The position numbers and the translations under genes are program-made. Below, in pieces: positions 7,247 through 15,287 of a stretch of DNA of 23,515 nucleotides (position 1 is its first letter; every line of letters begins with the position of its first letter). The notes under the pieces are model-generated. The model was not told the origin of the DNA, did no database searches, and saw only the letters and a list, made by a program, of their open reading frames with translations. Source of the DNA: CAYXNZ01 sp964553705 (GTDB lineage: Bacteria; Patescibacteriota; Patescibacteriia; Patescibacteriales; GWC2-42-12); contig CAZKKV010000013.1 in NCBI GenBank assembly GCA_964553705.1, positions 1 to 23,515 on the forward strand. Direction: 5' to 3'.

Positions 7247-9655
7247 TTACTTAATAACAATATTTACCAATTTTCCTTTGACAAAAATAATTTTTATCAC
7301 CCCTTTTCCTTCTGTCCATTTTTTTATTGCCTGACTATCCATGGCTATTTTTTTTGCCTCATCTTCTGAAATATCCGCGCTAACTTCAACTTTATCTCGC
7401 ACTTTACCGTTAATCTGTAGAACTAATTCAATCGTTTCGTCTTTGGCTAATTTAGAATCATATTCTGGCCAAACACTTTTTCCCTTGCAACTAAAGATTG
7501 AATCATTGTGTCCTGCTCTTTCCCATAATTCTTCTGCTAGTGACGGAGTAAAAGGTGCTATTAAAACTAAAAAATCTTCCCATGAGTCTGCAGAAATATT
7601 ATTAGCCGCTGAAAAAACATTAGTTAATTCCATTAACCTGGCTATCGCTGTATTGTATTTTTGATTTTCAAAATCATCTGAAACTCTTTTGATAGTTTGA
7701 TGTATCTTTTTAATAACTTCCATGTCGTCTTTACACTCCTTTAAGACCTTATCTTCTAAGCGTGCAATTTTTTCTATCCACCGTTTAGTGCCTTGCACGC
7801 CCGCATCAGTAAAAGACCTATCTTCGCACAAAGGTCCAAGAAAAAGCAAATAAGTTTTAAGTGCATCATAACCGACCTTCTCGCCATATTCTTCTGGATT
7901 TACTACATTGCCCTTAGATTTACTCATTTTCTTTCCGTCTTTTAAAATCATACCATTGGCCCGAAACCGTTTGAAAGGGTCATCAAAATTAACTAAGCCA
8001 AGATCGTGCAATGCCATGGTTATAAAACGAGTATACATAAGATGCAAAACCGCATGTTCATTCCCGCCTATATACAAATCAATCGGCAACCATTTTTTAC
8101 CAATATTTTTATCAAAAATATTCTTATTATTATCTGAAGAAATGTATCTAAAAAAATACCAGGCTGAATCCAGAAAATTATCCATTACGTCTGTCTCACG
8201 TTCTGCAGGCCCCCCGCATTTAGGACACTTTATTTTTACAAAACCATCAACTTTAGCTAAAGGACCTCTACCGTCTCCAGCTGGCTCCCAATCCTTTTCT
8301 AATTCTGGCAACATTACAGGTAAATCCTTTTCAGGCACAGCAACTGCTCCACATTTTGTACAATAAATAATTGGTACTGGTGGCCCCCAATAACGTTGCC
8401 GTGAAATGCACCAATCTCGTAATCGATAATTTATTACCTCTTTCCCAATCTTTTTTTTATCCAACCATTTATTTATTTTTTGTATTGCTTCTTTTGTCTG
8501 CAATCCATTCAAAAATTCAGAATTAATCGCCACTCCGTCGCCAACGTAAACTTCTTCCTGAACGTTTTTCCCGCCCTGAACCACTTCAATAATTTCCAAA
8601 TCATACTTTTTGGCAAATTCCCAATCCCGTTCGTCATGAGCTGGCACAGCCATTATAGCTCCGGTGCCATAACCCATTAAAACATAATCAGCTATCCAAA
8701 CAGGAATCATTTTGTCGTTAACTGGATTTTTAGCATAAGCACCAGTAAATACACCTTTTTTTTCTTTATTCTCTGTTCTTTCCATCTCCGACTTCGCACC
8801 TGATTCTTTAACGTATTTATTAATTTCTGTTTTGCATTCTTTTGTGGTAATTTTTTTAATCAAAGGATGCTCTGGAGATAACACAAAATAAGTAGCTCCG
8901 AATAAAGTATCTGGTCTAGTAGTAAAAACTGTTACTTTTTCTCCATTTATTATAAAATCAACCTCTGAACCTTCACTTCTACCTATCCAATTTTTCTGTG
9001 CAGCCTTGGTTATTTCTGACCAATCCATATTTTCATGCCCATCTAAAAGCCTTTGAGCATATTCAGTAATCTTAAAAAACCACTGCTTCACATTTCTCTT
9101 TTCCGAAACAGTCTTACAACGTTCGCATACACCACCTTCGATCTGTTCATCAGCTAAAACGGTTTTGCAGCTCGGACACCAATTCAAAAGTGCTTCTTTT
9201 TGATAAGCAATACTCTTTTCAAAAAGTTTTACAAAAATCCACTGAGTCCATTTGTAATATTCTGGCGTAGTTGTGTCAACTTCACGAGTCCAATCACAGC
9301 TCAAACCAGCCAAACTCAACTGTTTACGAAAATTAGCAATCGTCCTCTTTAACATTTTTCTTGGCGTTTCTCCTATACTTAAAGCGTAATTCTCACTATG
9401 AATCCCAAAAGCATCCCATCCGATTGGTTCAAATACATCTTTACCTTGAAGTTTTTTAAATTTAGCCATTACATCAATACTAGTAAAAGCATAAAAATTA
9501 CCAAGATGTAAGCCTTCAGCGCTTGGATAAGGAAACATAAATAGTGCATAGTAAGGATTTTTCGCCTTCTCTAAATCAGGAACAAAAACCTTACTTTCAA
9601 CCCATTTTTTCGACCACTTTTTTTCAATTTTTATATGATTGTATTTTTCTTCCAT
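7247..9655 (-). CDS. leuS: Leucyl-tRNA synthetase
   Basis: The protein has 802 residues, typical of bacterial LeuRS. It charges tRNA-Leu with leucine using ATP in the cytoplasm. The HIGH-type motif is HLGN (50-53) in PYPSAEGLHLGN, and KMSKS is at 576-580. The CP1 editing domain is present, with TTRPDT (245-250) and MAVPAHDERD (335-344). Zinc-type cysteine sets occur at C160/C163/C177/C180 and C432/C435/C477/C480. The segment just before KMSKS is short (GMILKDGKKMSKS), so the leucine-specific domain of E. coli LeuRS is absent, as in Bacillus. The C-terminal tRNA-binding domain is intact (ELVLQINGKVRDKV). The start is 10 bp downstream of the CBS protein gene, which suggests co-transcription. 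There is no Shine-Dalgarno sequence. Confidence 0.97.
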   Translation of the reverse strand: MEEKYNHIKIEKKWSKKWVESKVFVPDLEKAKNPYYALFMFPYPSAEGLHLGNFYAFTSIDVMAKFKKLQGKDVFEPIGWDAFGIHSENYALSIGETPRKMLKRTIANFRKQLSLAGLSCDWTREVDTTTPEYYKWTQWIFVKLFEKSIAYQKEALLNWCPSCKTVLADEQIEGGVCERCKTVSEKRNVKQWFFKITEYAQRLLDGHENMDWSEITKAAQKNWIGRSEGSEVDFIINGEKVTVFTTRPDTLFGATYFVLSPEHPLIKKITTKECKTEINKYVKESGAKSEMERTENKEKKGVFTGAYAKNPVNDKMIPVWIADYVLMGYGTGAIMAVPAHDERDWEFAKKYDLEIIEVVQGGKNVQEEVYVGDGVAINSEFLNGLQTKEAIQKINKWLDKKKIGKEVINYRLRDWCISRQRYWGPPVPIIYCTKCGAVAVPEKDLPVMLPELEKDWEPAGDGRGPLAKVDGFVKIKCPKCGGPAERETDVMDNFLDSAWYFFRYISSDNNKNIFDKNIGKKWLPIDLYIGGNEHAVLHLMYTRFITMALHDLGLVNFDDPFKRFRANGMILKDGKKMSKSKGNVVNPEEYGEKVGYDALKTYLLFLGPLCEDRSFTDAGVQGTKRWIEKIARLEDKVLKECKDDMEVIKKIHQTIKRVSDDFENQKYNTAIARLMELTNVFSAANNISADSWEDFLVLIAPFTPSLAEELWERAGHNDSIFSCKGKSVWPEYDSKLAKDETIELVLQINGKVRDKVEVSADISEDEAKKIAMDSQAIKKWTEGKGVIKIIFVKGKLVNIVIK

Positions 9656-9665
9656 ATTATAATTA

Positions 9666-10676
9666 TTACGCTTTATTCAACTTTTTATTTTTTAATTTAT
9701 TTTTTGCCACTACTTGCATGTCTTCATCCTTATCATATTCATCTAGAATTTCTGCGCCAATTATTTCTTCCAAAACATCCTCAATTGTCACTATGCCGGA
9801 AACTCCGCCATATTCATCCAGAACGACAAATAGATGATGCCGACTTTTTTTAAAAGCATCCAACAACTCATCTAAAGGTTTATTGTAATCGGTAAAGAGA
9901 ATATCTTTTCGCGCCATTTCGCCAGCTGTTTTATTTTTACAATTAACTGCCGGTAAATCTTTGACATACAATACGCCGATTACATTATCCAATTTTCCTC
10001 CATAAACTGGGATTCTTGAATGACCGGTTTTACAAATTTTTACAATTGTCTTATCGTCTAATTTCTGCTCACCTGACAAAGAAAAAACTGCCGTCCTTGG
10101 CGTTAAAACATCCTGCGCAGTTTTATCTGAATAAGAAAGCGCGCCTTTAACTATCCGCTCTTCATCTTTGTCGATTTCACTTTCTTTTAAATTTTCATGG
10201 TCCTCAATAATTTTCATTAACTCGCACTTGGAATAAACTGTCGGCATCTCATCGCCAAGTATTTTATCCAATGCCCAGGCAATCGGCCAGCAAACCGGAT
10301 ACAAAATAAACATCAAAATTTTAACCAGCCAAGTCAATCTAGCTCCCCAAGTAAGAGCATGCCTGGAAAAAGTCGCTTGTGGTATAATTTCACCAAAAAT
10401 AACAATCAAAAAAGTCGCCATAATCCCGGCTGTAAAACCCGAAACAATTGACCCTAAAAAAATCGACAAAGCGGAATTGACTGCCACATTACCAATCAAA
10501 AGCGTACATAAAAGTAAATTGCCGTTTTTTCTCACTTGATAAACCTTTATCGCTTGGGTATCTTTTAATTTTACTTTTCTCTGTAAATCATCTTTATTTA
10601 AACTAAAAAGCCCCAGAGTCAGGCCAGAAAAAAGAGCAGACAACAAAATCAACGTAAAAACTATAATATAGGTCAT
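9666..10676 (-). CDS. CNNM/CorC-type membrane protein with CBS domains, lacking the CorC_HlyC tail
   Basis: The protein has 336 residues. Residues 1-150 match the DUF21/CNNM transmembrane domain, with SGLTLGLFSL (18-27), GNVAVNSALS and GEIIPQA motifs across three or four helices. A linker (NLKESEIDKDEERIVKGAL) leads to a CBS pair at about 195-315, including DVLTPRTAVF and the closing VLDEYGGVSGIVTIEDVLEEIIGAEI. The family is tied to Mg2+ and other divalent cation transport or homeostasis, and CBS domains usually bind adenine nucleotides. Most bacterial members continue with a CorC_HlyC domain, but here only a lysine-rich tail of about 25 residues follows. The gene lies 60 bp downstream of the exonuclease gene and 10 bp upstream of leuS. 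Confidence 0.88.
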   Translation of the reverse strand: MTYIIVFTLILLSALFSGLTLGLFSLNKDDLQRKVKLKDTQAIKVYQVRKNGNLLLCTLLIGNVAVNSALSIFLGSIVSGFTAGIMATFLIVIFGEIIPQATFSRHALTWGARLTWLVKILMFILYPVCWPIAWALDKILGDEMPTVYSKCELMKIIEDHENLKESEIDKDEERIVKGALSYSDKTAQDVLTPRTAVFSLSGEQKLDDKTIVKICKTGHSRIPVYGGKLDNVIGVLYVKDLPAVNCKNKTAGEMARKDILFTDYNKPLDELLDAFKKSRHHLFVVLDEYGGVSGIVTIEDVLEEIIGAEILDEYDKDEDMQVVAKNKLKNKKLNKA

Positions 10677-10736
10677 ATTAATTTTTGATTTTAATATTAT
10701 GTTATATAGATAATTTAGCTAAAATAAAATAAAAAA

Positions 10737-11516
10737 TCAAGTTGTCTTATTAATTTCAATACCCACTGGGCAATGATCCGAACCTAATATTTTATCTAAA
10801 ATAAAAGCTTTTTTTACGTTTTTTACCATTTTCTTTGAAAGACAAAAGTAATCAATCCGCCAACCGATATTTCTTTCTCTGACTCCAAATCGATAACTCC
10901 ACCAAGAATATTGCGTTTTATCTTTATTAATATAACGATAAGTATCAACAAAATTATTCTTCAAAAAATCACTCATCCAATTCCTTTCTTCACTAGTAAA
11001 ACCTGGATTACCGACATTGTCTTTTGGTCGAGCTAAATCAATCTCCTCGTGAGCGACATTAAAATCCCCACCGATGATAACCGGCTTTTTTCTCTCTAGT
11101 TTTTTTAAATATCTAGCAACTTCTTGATTAAATTTTATTTTAAAACCTAAACGCGTTAATTCGTGATTGGCGTGCGGAAAATACGCATTGACCAAAAAAT
11201 AATTTTTGAATTCCAATGTCTGCACACGTCCTTCACTGTCAAATATCTTTTGTCCAACTCCATTAGTAAAACTAACGGGTTTAATTTTTAAACTACTTTT
11301 CAATAAAACAGCTGTCCCACTGTAGCCAGGCCGCTCAGCCGAATTCCAACACTCTTTATAACCAGGAAAATCAAATTTTTCTTTTACAATATCTTTTGCT
11401 CCAATTTTTATTTCTTGCAACAAAAGAATATCAGGTTTTTCCTTTTTTAAAAAAGCCAAAAATCCTTTGCGGATTACCGCTCTAACCCCATTAACGTTCC
11501 AAGATAGAATTTTCAT
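10737..11516 (-). CDS. xthA: Exodeoxyribonuclease III / AP endonuclease family (XthA)
   Basis: The protein has 259 residues, near the usual 250-270. The family cleaves abasic sites and removes 3' blocks during base-excision repair. The metal and catalytic motifs are all visible: N7 in SWNVNG, E35 in LLQEIK, Y112 in NAYFPHA, D151 and N153 in GGDFNVA, WWSYRFGVRERNIGWRIDY, and D247-H248 in GSDHCP. The start is fixed by the family's MKILSWNVNG beginning. The stop is TGA, unlike nearly all other genes here, which use TAA. The gene begins 1 bp after the stop of the 50-residue ORF upstream, so the two probably share a transcript. Confidence 0.95.
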   Translation of the reverse strand: MKILSWNVNGVRAVIRKGFLAFLKKEKPDILLLQEIKIGAKDIVKEKFDFPGYKECWNSAERPGYSGTAVLLKSSLKIKPVSFTNGVGQKIFDSEGRVQTLEFKNYFLVNAYFPHANHELTRLGFKIKFNQEVARYLKKLERKKPVIIGGDFNVAHEEIDLARPKDNVGNPGFTSEERNWMSDFLKNNFVDTYRYINKDKTQYSWWSYRFGVRERNIGWRIDYFCLSKKMVKNVKKAFILDKILGSDHCPVGIEINKTT

Positions 11517-11517
11517 A

Positions 11518-11670
11518 TTACTTGTTTCTTTTGCTGATTATCTTGCTTAATTTTTTAACGCTTGCGCCACTAACTTTCATGACTATTTTTTTCTTTTTGT
11601 CTCTCCGTACGCATTTCTTTAAAAATTTTTTTTCTGAATTTTCAATTTGTTCTATTATTTTTTTTCTCAT
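11518..11670 (-). CDS. Short lysine-rich ORF, 50 aa, function unknown
   Basis: The reading frame runs from ATG at 11670 to TAA at 11518 and gives 50 residues, of which about 20 are Lys or Arg (MRKKIIEQIENSEKKFLKKC...). It sits directly upstream of xthA with a 1-base gap, as operon partners often do. It could be a small nucleic-acid-binding protein, but no family is recognised. In AT-rich DNA, lysine-rich open frames arise easily, so it may be non-coding. Confidence 0.4.
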   Translation of the reverse strand: MRKKIIEQIENSEKKFLKKCVRRDKKKKIVMKVSGASVKKLSKIISKRNK

Positions 11671-11698
11671 TGTGGCTGATATCTAAAAATGTTATAAT
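11670..11698 (+). promoter_or_regulatory. Promoter for the DsbA-like gene
   Basis: TTGTGG (11670-11675) and a perfect TATAAT (11693-11698) are separated by 17 bp. The predicted start near 11705 gives a leader of about 36 bases before the ATG at 11741. It lies in a divergent gap where a promoter is expected. Confidence 0.6.
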
Positions 11699-11740
11699 AT
11701 TACTACTTATATCATAATCAATCTAACCTTTTAGAGCAAT

Positions 11741-12406
11741 ATGTCAAAATCTTGGTACAAAAAATGGTGGGGAATAATCGTTGTTTTAATTTTATCACTA
11801 TTTTTAATTCTTTTAATTGCTTTTTCTTTTTATTTTATAGCTCTAGTTAAGCAGGAAAAAGCGAAAATTAACGTTTCCAACACGAATTTATCAGGTAAAA
11901 TTACCAAAATAAACACTGATGGTAATTATTGGTTTGGTTCGGCAAAACCTGAGATTACCATCGTTGAATTCGCTGATTTTGCCTGTCCTTATTGCAAAAA
12001 TTCCTATTCTAATATAAGAGAAATAAGTGTAAACTATAAAAATAAAGTAAAATTTGTTTTCAAAGATTATCCTCTTTACGAACAATCTTTTGATTTAGCC
12101 ATGGCTGGTCGATGTGCTGGCGAACAAGGCTTATTCTGGATAATGTACGATAAACTTTTTCAGAATCAAGGCGCAAAAGAAACTACGGAGTTGATTGAAC
12201 TCGCCAATCAGATTGGCGCTGATGTAAATAAATTCGACGATTGTCTATCACAAAAAAAATATTCAACACAAATTCAAAAAGATTTTTCCGAAGGAGAAAA
12301 GTTGGGTTTGACTGGCACTCCTATTTGGTTTATAAACGGTTATAAGATTGAAGGCGATATCCCGCACGATATTTTTATCCAAATTATAGAAGAATTATTA
12401 AAATAA
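11741..12406 (+). CDS. Membrane-anchored DsbA-like thiol oxidoreductase
   Basis: The protein has 221 residues. One membrane helix (about 11-36) anchors it with the catalytic domain outside. The thioredoxin-fold domain starts with EITIVEFADFACPYC, with active-site C82-P83-Y84-C85, and has the cis-proline loop GTP (P194) followed by WFINGYKIEG. The intervening helical insert (CAGEQGLFWIMYDKLF) is typical of the DsbA/DsbG-like group (thioredoxin_4). A CPYC motif fits an oxidase or isomerase of disulfides in exported proteins. Possible clients nearby are the cysteine-rich lipoprotein, the 154-residue protein and the pilin, which is inference. It precedes the oxidoreductase operon, separated by a repeat element of about 90 bp. 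Confidence 0.92.
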   Translation: MSKSWYKKWWGIIVVLILSLFLILLIAFSFYFIALVKQEKAKINVSNTNLSGKITKINTDGNYWFGSAKPEITIVEFADFACPYCKNSYSNIREISVNYKNKVKFVFKDYPLYEQSFDLAMAGRCAGEQGLFWIMYDKLFQNQGAKETTELIELANQIGADVNKFDDCLSQKKYSTQIQKDFSEGEKLGLTGTPIWFINGYKIEGDIPHDIFIQIIEELLK

Positions 12407-12413
12407 TAATCTC

Positions 12414-12502
12414 TTGTCATTCCCGCGTAAGCGGGAATCTAGAAATTCATAATTAATTAACATTGAATCATCCTAGATCCCCGATCAAATCGGGGATGAC
12501 AA
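12414..12502. repeat. MITE-like element made of two inverted REP hairpins
   Basis: The ends are TTGTCAT (12414-12420) and ATGACAA (12496-12502), a 7-bp perfect terminal inverted repeat. Inside each end is a hairpin: ATTCCCGC-gtaa-GCGGGAAT (12419-12438) and ATCCCCGAT-caa-ATCGGGGAT (12477-12497). ATCTAG / CTAGAT form a further inner pair. The element fills most of the gap between the DsbA-like gene and the gamma-subunit gene. The TTGTCATTCCCGC type is widely dispersed among bacteria. Confidence 0.75.
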
Positions 12503-12510
12503 ACAAAAAT

Positions 12511-13062
12511 ATGATCCAAATAAGAATCCACGGACGAGGCGGACAGGGCGTAGTTACCGCCGCTGAATTAATCGCTATTGCCGCTTTTAAAAACGGCCAA
12601 CAAGCGCAAGCTTTTCCGTCTTTTGGCGTTGAAAGAACTGGTGCGCCTGTTGAATCTTTTGTTAGAATTGATAACAAAACAATAAAAACCCGCGAACATG
12701 TTTATGAGCCTGATATTCTAATAATACAAGACGCTTCTTTGATTAGCGCGATTGATATGTCAATTGGCTGTTCCAAAGATACAAAAGTTATAATCAACAC
12801 AGCAAAAGATAACCAACAGTTAAAAATAAATTTACCTAAAAAAAATATTTATACTATTGACGCTACGACTATCGCCTTAGATATTATTGGAAAAAATATT
12901 GTTAATACCACTATTTTGGGTACATTTGCAAAAATTACAAATCTAGTTAGTCTTGTTTCTCTGAAATCGGCTATTAAAGAAAAATTTGCTGACAAAGGCA
13001 ACACTATTATTAACAAAAATATAAAAGCAATTGAACAAGCTTATAAAGCTTATGAAAAATAA
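12511..13062 (+). CDS. porG: Pyruvate:ferredoxin oxidoreductase, gamma subunit
   Basis: From the ATG at 12511 the subunit has 183 residues and starts MIQIRIHGRGGQGVVTAAEL, the standard start of the family. In-frame codons upstream (to a TTG at 12463) are translations of the palindromic repeat and are excluded. GRGGQGVV, the FPSFGVERTGAPVESFVR stretch and DILIIQDASL are family hallmarks. The gamma domain forms part of the heterotetramer that oxidatively decarboxylates pyruvate to acetyl-CoA and CO2 while reducing ferredoxin. The gene overlaps the next one by 11 bp, so translation is probably coupled. No Shine-Dalgarno sequence or clear promoter is seen upstream. Confidence 0.93.
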   Translation: MIQIRIHGRGGQGVVTAAELIAIAAFKNGQQAQAFPSFGVERTGAPVESFVRIDNKTIKTREHVYEPDILIIQDASLISAIDMSIGCSKDTKVIINTAKDNQQLKINLPKKNIYTIDATTIALDIIGKNIVNTTILGTFAKITNLVSLVSLKSAIKEKFADKGNTIINKNIKAIEQAYKAYEK

Positions 13063-13321
13063 AATAAACCTGAAGGTTTCCCCTGGTTCCACTAAAAAAA
13101 ACCAGACTGGTGGTTGGCGAACTAGCCGACCTGAAACTGATTTTAATAAATGTATCGGCTGTGGTACTTGCGCTCGACTTTGCCCAGAAGGTGTAATAAC
13201 AATGGTGAAAAAAAATAATAAACAAAAACCTCAAGTCGATTTAAATTATTGCAAAGGTTGTGGCTTATGCGCCGAAGAATGTCCAGTAAAAGCTATTATA
13301 ATGAAATTAGAAAAAAAATAA
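13052..13321 (+). CDS. porD: Pyruvate:ferredoxin oxidoreductase, delta subunit (2[4Fe-4S] ferredoxin)
   Basis: The subunit has 89 residues from the ATG at 13052, which overlaps the end of porG. Two classical [4Fe-4S] motifs are present, CIGCGTCARLCP and CKGCGLCAEECP. The N-terminus includes the TGGWRTSRPE stretch shared by delta subunits of this enzyme class. It carries electrons from the beta-subunit cluster to external ferredoxin. The start at 13052 was preferred to one 21 bp upstream, because it fits the family length and the overlapping stop/start. The next gene starts 1 base after its stop. Confidence 0.93.
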   Translation: MKNKINLKVSPGSTKKNQTGGWRTSRPETDFNKCIGCGTCARLCPEGVITMVKKNNKQKPQVDLNYCKGCGLCAEECPVKAIIMKLEKK

Positions 13322-13322
13322 T

Positions 13323-14522
13323 ATGAAACAAATACTAGAAGGTTCAAGAGCAATCGCTCTAACGATAAAAAATATCAAACCAAATGTAATCTCAGCTTAT
13401 CCAATTACTCCACAAACTCATATTGTTGAAGATTTGGCAAAATTTAAAGCCGACGGAACAGTCAGCTATGAATATGTTCGTGCTGAATCAGAATTTGCCG
13501 CCGCTTCTATTGTGGCTGGCGCCAGTGCTACTGGAGTCCGCGTTTATTCAGCCACCAGCTCACAAGGTCTTCTCTTGATGGCTGAAGTAATTTTTAATAT
13601 CGCTGGTATGCGTTTACCAATTGTTTTAACTTGTGCCAATCGAGCTATCTCAGCCCCAATCAATATCTGGAATGACCATCAAGACGCTATGACTATTCGT
13701 GATGCCGGCTGGATAATGTTATTTGCTGAGAACCATCAAGAAGCCGTTGACCAGCATATTATGGCCTACAAACTTGCAGAGCAACTCAATCTGCCTGTCA
13801 TGGTTAATATTGACGGCTTTATTCTGACACACTCCTACGAACCAGTTTTTATACCAACGGAAAAACAAATAAAAAAATATTTACCTGATTACAAACCAAA
13901 AATCGGTGAATATCTAGACCCAAAAAATCCAACCACTCTGGGTTATTTAGCTACACCAGAACACTACATGGATATTCGCCAAGACCTACATGACAAATTA
14001 ACAGCTAGCCAAGATACGATCAATAAAGAATACAATAATTTTCAAAAGATATTCAAAACTGATTCAAAATTAAAAATTAAAAATTCCCCAGCCTCGACAA
14101 GCGAAGCGGGGCGAGCAAAATTCAAAATTCGAAACAGTGGCTTGGTAGAATATTATGGACCAAAAAATCCAAAAACAATTATTATCGCCATAGGCTCGGT
14201 GGTTGGTACTGTCAAAGACACGATTGAGTCAGAAAAAAATGTTGGCGTACTCAAAATAAAATGCTATCGTCCGTTTCCGGAAAAAGAAATTTTATCAATC
14301 ATACAAAAGACTGAATACGTCGCTGTACTAGATAAAGCTATCTCTCTTGGTGGCTTGAGTCCTTTTGGAATTGATGTTTTAGCGGTCGCCCAGGGAAAAA
14401 CTAAAGTAAAAATAAAAAACTACATCGTTGGCCTGGGTGGTAGAGATATTACTAAAAAAATGATAAAAAATATTATTGTTGATGTTAAAAAAGGTAATGA
14501 AAAATTAAAATTTATTGGATAA
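13323..14522 (+). CDS. porA: Pyruvate:ferredoxin oxidoreductase, alpha subunit, with in-frame repeat insert
   Basis: The subunit has 399 residues. Motifs are YPITPQT (26-32), the YVRAESEFAAASIVAGASATG stretch, SSQGLLLMAE and ANRAISAPINIWNDHQD, which is typical of pyruvate-specific rather than 2-oxoglutarate-specific enzymes. The C-terminal domain begins near SGLVEYYGPKNPKTIIIAIGS. The linker before it (about 248-270) contains the translation of a palindromic repeat (14064-14135). The enzyme needs the beta subunit, whose gene is unusually far away (1.66 kb downstream). The alpha chain supplies part of the thiamine-diphosphate and CoA sites. It lies 1 base downstream of porD. Confidence 0.93.
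   Translation: MKQILEGSRAIALTIKNIKPNVISAYPITPQTHIVEDLAKFKADGTVSYEYVRAESEFAAASIVAGASATGVRVYSATSSQGLLLMAEVIFNIAGMRLPIVLTCANRAISAPINIWNDHQDAMTIRDAGWIMLFAENHQEAVDQHIMAYKLAEQLNLPVMVNIDGFILTHSYEPVFIPTEKQIKKYLPDYKPKIGEYLDPKNPTTLGYLATPEHYMDIRQDLHDKLTASQDTINKEYNNFQKIFKTDSKLKIKNSPASTSEAGRAKFKIRNSGLVEYYGPKNPKTIIIAIGSVVGTVKDTIESEKNVGVLKIKCYRPFPEKEILSIIQKTEYVAVLDKAISLGGLSPFGIDVLAVAQGKTKVKIKNYIVGLGGRDITKKMIKNIIVDVKKGNEKLKFIG
14064..14135. repeat. Palindromic repeat inserted in frame within porA
   Basis: AT-rich near-repeats (TTCAAAATTAAAAATTAAAA on the left, AAAATTCAAAATTCG on the right) flank a hairpin: CCCC (14086-14089) and GCCTCG (14091-14096) pair with CGAAGC (14102-14107) and GGGG (14108-14111), with one mismatch and one bulged A. 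It encodes SKLKIKNSPASTSEAGRAKF plus a few residues in the linker between the two PorA domains. Confidence 0.75.
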
Positions 14523-14556
14523 CATTCAAAATTACTAATTTAAAATTACGAAACAT

Positions 14557-15156
14557 ATGCATAAAAAACTATCTAAAATTTTAACAATATCTTTTTTACT
14601 TATTTTTACTTTACAATTAGCAAGCTTACTTTTTCTAATTACTATGCCTGAACCGTCAATAGCAGCTGAAGTAAAAAATTTTGTTCCACAAGTCAGTATA
14701 GACGATAATTTCACGGCTGGCGTTTTCTCTACCCCAAGTATTGCTAAATACATAAAAGCTATCTACACATATGCCATAGGTATTGTTGGAATTCTAGCAG
14801 CAATTGTTTTGATGTTTGGCGGAGTGCTGTGGATTACAGCTGGTGGTAATAACGAAAGAATTAGCAACGCTAAATCGTGGATTGCCGCATCTTTATCAGG
14901 TCTTGTTTTAGCCCTATGCTCCTACATGATTCTATATACTATTAATCCAAACTTAGTTCAGTTTAAAGACATAGTTGTAAATGATGTTACGGATACTTCT
15001 CTTGAGGGTTGCTGTTTGTACGTTTATAAACTTGAGTCAAGTTGTAAAGACAAAAAGAAAAGCGATTGTATTCCACCAAGCGATAATACAACAGCGGACT
15101 GGATAGGTTCAAACTATAAATGCAACGAAACAAAGAAAGCATGTGAAGCAAAATAA
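14557..15156 (+). CDS. TrbC/VirB2-like (T4SS-type) pilin protein with cysteine-rich tail
   Basis: The protein has 199 residues. A signal peptide or signal anchor covers about 7-37. Two membrane helices follow, at about 67-92 and 106-128, joined by the loop WITAGGNNERISNAKSW. This GG..W.TAGGN.ER...AK.W pattern is the hallmark of the T4SS pilin family found in Patescibacteria. Beyond the second helix lies a tail of about 70 residues with six cysteines (C152, C153, C163, C171, C189, C196). Such proteins may form surface pili or a membrane complex, but their role in these bacteria is not settled. The gene starts 34 bp after the porA stop and begins the block that splits porA from porB. Confidence 0.8.
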   Translation: MHKKLSKILTISFLLIFTLQLASLLFLITMPEPSIAAEVKNFVPQVSIDDNFTAGVFSTPSIAKYIKAIYTYAIGIVGILAAIVLMFGGVLWITAGGNNERISNAKSWIAASLSGLVLALCSYMILYTINPNLVQFKDIVVNDVTDTSLEGCCLYVYKLESSCKDKKKSDCIPPSDNTTADWIGSNYKCNETKKACEAK

Positions 15157-15287
15157 TTATTTCAAAGAAATAGTGCTGGAGATACCAGTAGCGCAGACAG
15201 AAGCTATTAATTTTTTCAATTAAACCAATTTTATTAATAATCATAATTACATATTTCTGTATTCAAAGCTTTACAATCAAAACACAT

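Noticed and set aside
7908..8366. Plus-strand frame antisense to leuS
   Set aside because: The opposite strand carries the KMSKS and zinc motifs of LeuRS, so this is a shadow of that gene.
12463..12510. Upstream start of porG at TTG 12463
   Set aside because: The 16 extra codons are the translation of a palindromic repeat. The family start MIQIRIHGRGGQG is at 12511.
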